A DNA stretch of 15,757 nucleotides from Chryseobacterium gleum (lineage in GTDB: Bacteria; Bacteroidota; Bacteroidia; Flavobacteriales_D; Crocinitomicaceae): NCBI GenBank assembly GCA_945877005.1, contig CAMCQL010000022.1:1-15757 (forward strand), read 5' to 3'. Shown piece by piece: positions 8,651 through 14,518 of the stretch; the first letter of the stretch is position 1; every line of letters begins with the position of its first letter. Made by a program: the position numbers and the translations under genes. The notes under the pieces were generated by a model. The model saw only the letters and a program-made list of their open reading frames with translations, made no database searches and was not told where the DNA came from.

Positions 8651-10029
8651 TGAATAAGTTAGATATTAACACAGTAAAATGTATTTATTTCCTTGGTATA
8701 GGGGGAATAGGAATGTCTGCACTTGCAAGGTATTTTAATGCACAAGGAATACAAGTTAAAGGTTATGACAAAACACCTTCTTCATTAACTCAATCGCTAA
8801 TATCCGAAGGGATAACTATAAATTTTATTGATCAAGGAGAAGAAATTGCTTCAAGTCTTCCAGCTAAGGAGGAATTGTTGGTGGTATATACTCCTGCAGT
8901 ACCCGCTTCAATGGAGGAGTTTGTTTATTTTCAAACAAATGGATATCAAATTTTTAAACGTTCAGAGGTACTGGGATTGATTACGCAATCGTCTAAGGGT
9001 TTATGTGTTGCTGGAACGCATGGTAAAACTACTACTTCCGCAATGTTAGCGCATATAATGCAAGTTTCAGATTTGAAATGCAATGCATTTTTAGGAGGAA
9101 TATCCTCCAATTACGGAACAAATTATTTAACCGACCCATCTTCTACGTACACTGTGATTGAAGCAGATGAGTTTGATCGTTCTTTTTTGAAACTGGCTCC
9201 TTTTGCATCCATCATTACAACAACTGATCCTGATCATTTAGATATCTATGGGGACAAAGAAAATTTTCAAAAAGGCTTTGAAGAGTATGCTGAACTGATT
9301 GATGCCTCTGGCTGTATGGTGGTAAGAAAAGGAATTTCTTTAACTACAAAAGCGCCAGTGAGAACCTATTCTGTGACTGAACATGCGGATTATTATGCTA
9401 CTAATATTCATTATCGTGATGGTTACCAATGGATGGATGTACATTTTGACGGTAAAACTTGGAAGGATGTAAAGTTGGGTTTGCCAGGGACTCACAATGC
9501 TGAAAATGCGTTGGCGTGCATTGCTCTTGTAGATTTTTTAGGAATAGAAGAAAATGTGATTCGACTGGCTTTGGCCAGTTTTAAAGGAGTTAAAAGAAGA
9601 TTTGACTTACATGTTCGTACAAAGGAATTGATTTATATTGATGATTATGCACATCATCCGACTGAAATTCACGCACTTTTATCTTCTGTTAAAAAGATGT
9701 ACCCCGAGATGTCTATAACTACCATTTTTCAGCCCCATTTGTTTTCAAGAACGAATGATTTTATGAAAGAGTTTGCAAAAGAATTATCTGTTTCGGATCA
9801 TCTTATATTGCTTCCGATTTATCCGGCTAGAGAATTACCAATACCAAATGTAACAAGTGAAAAATTGGCATCTTTAGTTACTAATTCATCTCATGAGGTG
9901 TTTGAGATAAGTAAAGTTTTGGACTATTTGTCAACAGTCGAAAAAGGTGTTATATTGACAGTTGGAGCTGGAGATATTGACCAATTAGTGGGTCCGATTA
10001 AAGAGATGTTACTTTCAAGATGTATTTAA
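8650..10029 (+). CDS. murC: UDP-N-acetylmuramate:L-alanine ligase MurC
   Basis: Cytosolic Mur ligase that adds the first stem-peptide residue, L-alanine, to UDP-MurNAc. From ATG 8650 it has 459 residues. The UDP-binding N-terminus has YFLGIGGIGMSALARYF. The ATP loop G122-T-H-G-K126-T-T is the MurC form (His where MurD/MurE have Asn). Further motifs are EADEFDRSF, TTDPDHLDIYGD, GTHNAENALA, D331-D-Y-A-H-H-P-T-E and FQPHLFSRT. A TTG one codon upstream (8647) is possible, but the ATG is preferred: it shares a base with the murG TGA in a TGATG junction like others in this cluster. In Bacteroidota clusters murC lies between murG and ftsQ, and without an adjacent murB. Confidence 0.97.
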   Translation: MNKLDINTVKCIYFLGIGGIGMSALARYFNAQGIQVKGYDKTPSSLTQSLISEGITINFIDQGEEIASSLPAKEELLVVYTPAVPASMEEFVYFQTNGYQIFKRSEVLGLITQSSKGLCVAGTHGKTTTSAMLAHIMQVSDLKCNAFLGGISSNYGTNYLTDPSSTYTVIEADEFDRSFLKLAPFASIITTTDPDHLDIYGDKENFQKGFEEYAELIDASGCMVVRKGISLTTKAPVRTYSVTEHADYYATNIHYRDGYQWMDVHFDGKTWKDVKLGLPGTHNAENALACIALVDFLGIEENVIRLALASFKGVKRRFDLHVRTKELIYIDDYAHHPTEIHALLSSVKKMYPEMSITTIFQPHLFSRTNDFMKEFAKELSVSDHLILLPIYPARELPIPNVTSEKLASLVTNSSHEVFEISKVLDYLSTVEKGVILTVGAGDIDQLVGPIKEMLLSRCI

Positions 10030-10031
10030 AT

Positions 10032-10826
10032 ATGAAGGCAGTTTTCAAAATAGTTGGTACGTTGGTTCTTGCAATTGGAGTGTGTGCAATTTTAATTTCT
10101 GCCAATGATTTTCATTCAGAAAGCAAGATTCATACTCCTGAAATAGTGATTGATGTACAAGGAGAATTTGCTTTTCTTACTGAAGGTGAGTTGTTCCAAC
10201 GGATTAAAAAAAATAATTTATTGCCTGAAAGTAATAAAATCAGCGAATTAGAAATAGATAAAATAGAAAAGTTTATAAAAAAAATGTCCGAAGTATTGGA
10301 TGTAAAAGTGTACGTGAATATAGGAGGTACATGGAATATTGATGTAAAAATAAGAAAGCCAATTGCTCGAGTTTTCAACACAAAAGGGGAAAGTTTTTAC
10401 CTGGATGAATTAGGGTATAAAATCCAACCTTCCTATTTATATACGGCTAGAGTTGTGGTTGTTACTGGTGATATCAATGATTCGAAAGACGATAAAAGTG
10501 TATCTGAAATAATTAACAATCCACATTTGATAAATAACTATCAAATCGACGATATTTACAGGATTTCGTATTATGTTTGTAAGAACCCGTTTTTACTTGC
10601 TATGATAGGTCAAATTCATAGACAGAAAAACGGTGATTTTGTTTTAATTCCAAGAGTAGGGGATCATAAAATAATTTTCGGAAGTGCTTTTTCAAATTCG
10701 GAAGTTAGAATGAAATTTCGTAAATTAGCAGACTTTTATAGTGATGGTTTGCCTTACGAAGGATGGAGTACCTATGATTGTATAAATTTAAAGTTTGATA
10801 ATCAGGTAGTTTGCAGTAAAAAGTAA
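10032..10826 (+). CDS. ftsQ: Cell division protein FtsQ (bitopic, POTRA-type)
   Basis: Bitopic division protein that recruits or regulates the FtsWI synthase. From ATG 10032 it has 264 residues: a very short cytoplasmic N-terminus (MKAVFK), one membrane segment at about 7-23, and a periplasmic remainder. Residues about 35-105 resemble a POTRA unit (IDVQGEFAFLTEGEL at the start, ending in W-x-I-D-V-K-I-R-K-P-I-A). They are followed by the FtsQ-type region with YLDELGYKI and a VVVTGDI strand. Primary sequence is weakly conserved, so the call rests on this architecture plus the position between murC and ftsA. An in-frame ATG at 10020 would add four residues (MYLN) and overlap murC by ten bases. 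I prefer 10032 because it lies two bases after the murC stop and gives the typical FtsQ N-terminus. Confidence 0.88.
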   Translation: MKAVFKIVGTLVLAIGVCAILISANDFHSESKIHTPEIVIDVQGEFAFLTEGELFQRIKKNNLLPESNKISELEIDKIEKFIKKMSEVLDVKVYVNIGGTWNIDVKIRKPIARVFNTKGESFYLDELGYKIQPSYLYTARVVVVTGDINDSKDDKSVSEIINNPHLINNYQIDDIYRISYYVCKNPFLLAMIGQIHRQKNGDFVLIPRVGDHKIIFGSAFSNSEVRMKFRKLADFYSDGLPYEGWSTYDCINLKFDNQVVCSKK

Positions 10827-10847
10827 ACGTTTATAAGAAGTGAAATT

Positions 10848-12146
10848 ATGAGTCAAGTAATTGTAGGTTTAGATATTGGTACAACCAAAATTGCGTGTTT
10901 TGTTGGTAGAATCAATGAACATGGTAAAATTGAGATATTATCTATGGGTAAAAGTGATTCCCTTGGTGTGTCTCGTGGTGTTGTTACAAATATTGACAAA
11001 ACTATTACTTCGATTCTTGCTGCGGTGAAAGAAGCGCAAGAAATGGTAGTTGGTGATTTGATCATTCGTTCAGTGAATGTTGGAATTGCCGGACAACACA
11101 TTAAAAGTTACCAACACAGAGGAATGTTGACTCGTGTAAATATAGAAGACGAAATTTCTCAAAAAGACATTGATCGATTAATTGACGATATGTACCGCCT
11201 TTCGATGGAGCCAGGAGAGGAAATTATTCACGTATTACCCCAAGAATTTATTGTGGATAATGAACAAGGAATTAAAGATCCGATTGGTATGTCAGGAGTT
11301 CGTTTAGAAGCAAATTTTCATACAATTACTGGTCATGTTTCTGCTGCACGTAATATTAATAGATGTGTTGAAAGAGCTGGCTTAGTGGTAAAAGATACAG
11401 TTTTAGAGCCCTTAGCATCTGCTGATGCGGTGTTAGCGGATGAAGAGAAAGACGCTGGCGTAGTATTGGTTGATATTGGAGGAGGGACAACAGATATTGC
11501 AATTTTTCATGAGGGGATTATTCGCCATACGGCTGTAATACCATTTGGTGGAAATATCATTACTGAAGACATTAAAGAAGGGTGTACTATTTTGAAAAAG
11601 CAAGCTGAAGAATTGAAGGTTCGTTTTGGTTCAGCGCTTCAAAGTGAAAGTATGGACAATGAAGTAGTATGTATTCCAGGCATTATGGGAAAAAACCCTA
11701 AAGAAATTTCTCTAAAAAACTTGGCTGGAATTATACAAGCAAGAATGGAGGAAATTATTGAGCAAGTATATTTTGAAATTAAAAATTCGGGTTACGAGAA
11801 AAAATTAATTGCTGGAATCGTAGTTACGGGTGGTGGGGCTCAAATGAAGCATTTACCGCAATTGTTTGAATACATTACCGGCATGGATACTAGAATTGGT
11901 TACCCAACACAACATTTAGGCAGTGAAAATACGATTGAAAATTTAACAAGTCCAATGTATTCAACAGGGATTGGATTGGTTTTAAAAGGTTTCCAAGCGT
12001 TGAATAAACAACAAGCTCAAAATCCACCAATAGAGACAACAAATACAGAAGGTCTTAAGGATACTACAGGAGGAGCAAAGAGAGGATCTTTTTTTGAAGC
12101 AATTATTCAAAGAGGAAAATTGTTTTTAACGGAAGATGATAATTAA
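10848..12146 (+). CDS. ftsA: Cell division protein FtsA (actin-like FtsZ membrane tether)
   Basis: Actin-fold ATPase that polymerises on the cytoplasmic face of the membrane and anchors FtsZ. It has 432 residues. The phosphate-1 loop is G7-L-D-I-G-T-T-K-I, the FtsA-specific subdomain (SHS2/1C) spans about 85-165, and phosphate-2 is V207-D-I-G-G-G-T-T-D. A GIVVTGGGAQMKHL adenosine motif is in the C-terminal half. After a polar linker the protein ends with an amphipathic-looking segment (about 414-427, SFFEAIIQRGKLFL) and an acidic TEDDN tail. This is the expected membrane-targeting helix, though it is not strictly terminal. It starts at ATG 10848, 21 bases after ftsQ, preceded by a purine-rich stretch (AAGAAGTG) that could act as a weak ribosome-binding site. 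ftsZ follows after 21 bases. Confidence 0.96.
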   Translation: MSQVIVGLDIGTTKIACFVGRINEHGKIEILSMGKSDSLGVSRGVVTNIDKTITSILAAVKEAQEMVVGDLIIRSVNVGIAGQHIKSYQHRGMLTRVNIEDEISQKDIDRLIDDMYRLSMEPGEEIIHVLPQEFIVDNEQGIKDPIGMSGVRLEANFHTITGHVSAARNINRCVERAGLVVKDTVLEPLASADAVLADEEKDAGVVLVDIGGGTTDIAIFHEGIIRHTAVIPFGGNIITEDIKEGCTILKKQAEELKVRFGSALQSESMDNEVVCIPGIMGKNPKEISLKNLAGIIQARMEEIIEQVYFEIKNSGYEKKLIAGIVVTGGGAQMKHLPQLFEYITGMDTRIGYPTQHLGSENTIENLTSPMYSTGIGLVLKGFQALNKQQAQNPPIETTNTEGLKDTTGGAKRGSFFEAIIQRGKLFLTEDDN

Positions 12147-12167
12147 TAAAGTTTTTAAATAATAAAT

Positions 12168-13817
12168 ATGTCAAACGAAATTACTATGGAATTTGATTTA
12201 CCTACAAATATTTCTTCAATTATTAAAGTAATTGGTGTTGGTGGTGGTGGAAGTAATGCCGTAAATCACATGTATGATTTAGGTATAAAAGGAGTTGACT
12301 TTATTGTTTGTAATACAGACAAACAAGCTTTAGATGTGTCTTCGGTTCCATTTAAAATTCAATTGGGTACTTCCTTAACAGAAGGAAATGGTGCTGGTGC
12401 TATTCCTGAAATTGGTAAAAATGCTGCAATAGAAAACATTGATGAAATCAGAGAGGTGTTAAGTAAAAACACTAAAATGGTTTTTGTAACTGCTGGTATG
12501 GGTGGTGGAACTGGAACTGGTGCAGCTCCAGTAATTGCTTCTATAGCACGTGAATTAGGTATACTTACAGTTGGTATTGTTACCGTTCCTTTTGGATTTG
12601 AAGGTCGTAAAAGACGTCAACAAGCAGAAGAAGGTCTGGAGCAAATGCGTCAAAGCGTTGACACTTTATTAGTAATCAACAATGAAAAATTAAGAGAATT
12701 AACTGGAAATTTAACGATCAGTAATGCTTTTTCTAAAGCGGATGATGTTTTAACAGTTGCCGCGAAAGGAATTGCTGAATTAATTTCTGTTACTGGGTCT
12801 GTTAACGTTGATTTCAATGATGTAAATACCGTGATGAAAGACTCAGGTGTCGCAATCATGGGTTCTGCAGCTGTGGATGGTGACGACAGAGCAATACGTT
12901 GTGTACAAGAAGCAATGAATTCTCCTTTATTAAACGATAATAATATCCATGGTGCAAAATATGTACTATTGAATATTACCTATGGTGACAAAGAAGTTGA
13001 GATGAATGAAATTACAGAGATTACTGATTATATTCAAGATGAAGCCGGATCTACTGCAGATGTTATTTGGGGACATGGTTATGATCCTACTTTAGGGGAT
13101 AAATTATGCGTTACTTTAATTGCAACTGGATTTAAAACTTCTCCAATTACGGGTTTTGAGAAGGCTCCTGAAAAGATTGTAAAGCCTTTGAATGAGGAGC
13201 CAATTAGAGAAATCAACAAACCATTAGAATCTCCAACTCAATCAAATGTGGTAGAAGTTAGAAATGAGTATGATCCATACTTAAAACCGACACAAAATTT
13301 AACATCTACATCATCAGTAAAAGTTGGTGTAGAGCCAACAATCAAAAATTCCGAATCAGTGGCTGAACAATCACCAGTCAATCTTGAGTGGGATTTAACA
13401 ACAAATCCAACCATTTTCAATGAAGTTGATGATAAAGGTTTGTTTACAGAAACTAAAATGGAGACACCACAATCTGCTCCTGAAGGGACAACTAAAATAG
13501 TATATACAATTGGTTCAGATGAAGTTCAGAATGTTTCTGTAAATGATAAACAATCTACAAATAAAACTGGTTTAACACCTGAAGAACATCAAAAATTATA
13601 TACAGAACGTTTGGAGCGTCTTCATTTAAATAACCAACGTTTAAAAAGTGCAGATGGTTTGTCTCAGCTTGAATCAGAGCCAGCATTTAAAAGAAGAAAT
13701 ATAAATTTAGATTTTAGTAAACCAAGTACTGAAAATTCAAATTCAAGGTTTGGTGTTTCTGGAAATAGTGGTACTTTGAGAAGTAATAATTCATTCTTGC
13801 ACGATAACGTAGATTGA
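12168..13817 (+). CDS. ftsZ: Cell division GTPase FtsZ with long linker and extended C-terminal tail
   Basis: Tubulin-like GTPase that forms the Z ring. It has 549 residues, well above the roughly 380 of E. coli. The globular part covers about 20-335, with VGVGGGGSNAVNHM near the N-terminus, the tubulin signature G112-G-G-T-G-T-G118, and the T7 loop N213-V-D215-F-N-D218 that completes the GTPase site of the next subunit. A polar, probably disordered linker of about 165 residues follows. At 504-511 EPAFKRRN resembles the conserved C-terminal peptide that binds FtsA, but it is followed by another 38 residues ending in NNSFLHDNVD. I recognise that ending from Bacteroidota FtsZ proteins. It starts at ATG 12168 after an AT-rich 21-base spacer. 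Its TGA lies one base before the next gene. Confidence 0.97.
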   Translation: MSNEITMEFDLPTNISSIIKVIGVGGGGSNAVNHMYDLGIKGVDFIVCNTDKQALDVSSVPFKIQLGTSLTEGNGAGAIPEIGKNAAIENIDEIREVLSKNTKMVFVTAGMGGGTGTGAAPVIASIARELGILTVGIVTVPFGFEGRKRRQQAEEGLEQMRQSVDTLLVINNEKLRELTGNLTISNAFSKADDVLTVAAKGIAELISVTGSVNVDFNDVNTVMKDSGVAIMGSAAVDGDDRAIRCVQEAMNSPLLNDNNIHGAKYVLLNITYGDKEVEMNEITEITDYIQDEAGSTADVIWGHGYDPTLGDKLCVTLIATGFKTSPITGFEKAPEKIVKPLNEEPIREINKPLESPTQSNVVEVRNEYDPYLKPTQNLTSTSSVKVGVEPTIKNSESVAEQSPVNLEWDLTTNPTIFNEVDDKGLFTETKMETPQSAPEGTTKIVYTIGSDEVQNVSVNDKQSTNKTGLTPEEHQKLYTERLERLHLNNQRLKSADGLSQLESEPAFKRRNINLDFSKPSTENSNSRFGVSGNSGTLRSNNSFLHDNVD

Positions 13818-13818
13818 T

Positions 13819-14265
13819 ATGACGTTTACAGAAATAATAAATGCAGATATTAAATCTGCGATGTTAGCGAAAGAAAAAGAAAAGTTAGCTGTATTAAGAG
13901 ACATAAAATCAAAATTGTTGCTTGAGTCTACATCTGGTAGTGGTGAAGTAACTGAAGAGGCAGCGTTGAAAATTATCATGAAGCTACATAAACAACGTAT
14001 GGAAACATACTTAGTCTATTTAGAACAAAATAGAGAAGATTTAGCGAATGAAGAATTGGACCAAGCTAAAGTTATTGAAATCTATTTGCCAAAAATGTTA
14101 ACCGAAGATGAGGTGCGTTTAGAAGTGAGAAATACAATTTCTGAATTGGGAGTGACTTCTCTCCAAGAAATAGGAAAAGTGATGGGTGTACTTACTAAAA
14201 AATTAGCTGGTAAGACAGATGGTAAGATCATTTCAGCTTTAACAAAAGAAGAACTTTCAAAATAA
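13819..14265 (+). CDS. GatB/YqeY domain-containing protein
   Basis: A 148-residue soluble protein of the YqeY family, which resembles the tail domain of the GatB subunit of glutamyl-tRNA(Gln)/aspartyl-tRNA(Asn) amidotransferase. It begins MTFTEIINADIKSAML and has the helical N-terminal half seen in YqeY (KEKLAVLRDIKSKLL, then KLHKQRMETY). The C-terminal half includes VIEIYLPKMLTEDEV and the GKVMGVLTKKLAGKTDGK segment that matches GatB tails. No catalytic residues are expected. Family members are thought to bind tRNA or assist amidation, but the function of stand-alone YqeY is not established. It starts one base after the ftsZ stop and is followed by a terminator, so it is the last gene of the division operon. 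Co-transcription with ftsZ is an inference from spacing. Confidence 0.92.
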   Translation: MTFTEIINADIKSAMLAKEKEKLAVLRDIKSKLLLESTSGSGEVTEEAALKIIMKLHKQRMETYLVYLEQNREDLANEELDQAKVIEIYLPKMLTEDEVRLEVRNTISELGVTSLQEIGKVMGVLTKKLAGKTDGKIISALTKEELSK

Positions 14266-14285
14266 ATTTAAGAATCAATTAATTC

Positions 14286-14315
14286 AAAGGTGTCCGTATA
14301 CGAGACACCTTTTTT
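14286..14315 (+). terminator. Rho-independent terminator ending the dcw operon
   Basis: A perfect 9-bp inverted repeat, AAAGGTGTC at 14286-14294 and GACACCTTT at 14304-14312, encloses a 9-base loop. A run of six T begins inside the right arm and ends at 14315. The loop contains the self-complementary octamer CGTATACG, so the hairpin can extend by a further short stem. It lies 20 bases after the YqeY stop codon, the expected place for a terminator of the upstream genes. The left side has only three A, so strong termination on the minus strand is not expected. Confidence 0.9.
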
Positions 14316-14431
14316 GTTGATATACTAATTTGACTCATTTTAGGACATTTTACATGTTTAGTTCAATTCAAGATGAGAGAATTTAATTATATTCAAAATC
14401 AACAAATTTTTTTTTGCTGTTTTTTATGAAC

Positions 14432-14444
14432 ATTCTTAAAGAAT
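14432..14444. repeat. Small inverted repeat upstream of ahcY promoter
   Basis: The 13 bases ATTCTT-A-AAGAAT form a perfect inverted repeat of 6-bp arms around a single base. It sits about 25 bases upstream of the TTG element of the putative ahcY promoter, a position compatible with a regulator binding site. Such a short AT-only-rich palindrome can occur by chance in DNA of this composition, and no known operator is recognised. Confidence 0.3.
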
Positions 14445-14468
14445 TTATGTTTTATAGTAAAATAGATT

Positions 14469-14498
14469 TTGAACAGATATTAGTCTTTTGTATTTTTG
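14469..14498 (+). promoter_or_regulatory. Putative Bacteroidota-type promoter for ahcY
   Basis: TTG at 14469-14471 is followed after 19 bases by TATTTTTG at 14491-14498, an exact match to the -7 element TAnnTTTG of the Bacteroidota primary sigma factor with its -33 TTG at a suitable distance. Transcription would start near 14505, leaving a leader of roughly 15 bases before the ahcY ATG at 14519. It is downstream of an intrinsic terminator and directly before a gene needing its own transcript, which supports the call. It has not been tested against the whole window statistically. Confidence 0.7.
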
Positions 14499-14518
14499 TA
14501 ATAACATAAAAAAGTAAT

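Larger units (their letters stand above)
14316..14518. other. AT-rich intergenic region between dcw operon and ahcY
   Basis: About 200 bases with no convincing open reading frame, tRNA or structured RNA. It has very low GC content and contains a run of nine T (14407-14415) followed a few bases later by another T tract. It also holds a small inverted repeat at 14432-14444 and the putative ahcY promoter at 14469-14498. The predicted leader after that promoter is too short (about 15 bases) for a riboswitch. Nothing else in the stretch could be assigned. Confidence 0.6.

Noticed and set aside
8647..8652. TTG at 8647 as the murC start
   Set aside because: The ATG in the next codon is a stronger start and gives the one-base overlap (TGATG) seen at other junctions; the difference is a single residue.
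9564..9582. Hairpin ACTGGC-TTTG-GCCAGT followed by TTTT, terminator-like
   Set aside because: It lies inside murC, well before its conserved catalytic motifs, has only a 6-bp stem and four T, and reads as ordinary codons. Premature termination here would cut off ftsQ, ftsA and ftsZ.
10770..10847. Possible separate promoter for ftsA in the ftsQ 3' end (TAAAGTTTG and GTAGTTTG)
   Set aside because: Both miss the TAnnTTTG spacing (three or one bases between TA and TTTG), and I saw no well-placed TTG partner.
14316..14518. Possible SAH riboswitch or other structured leader before ahcY
   Set aside because: The likely promoter leaves only about 15 bases of leader. The upstream DNA is AT-rich without the GC-containing stems expected of an SAH-binding RNA.
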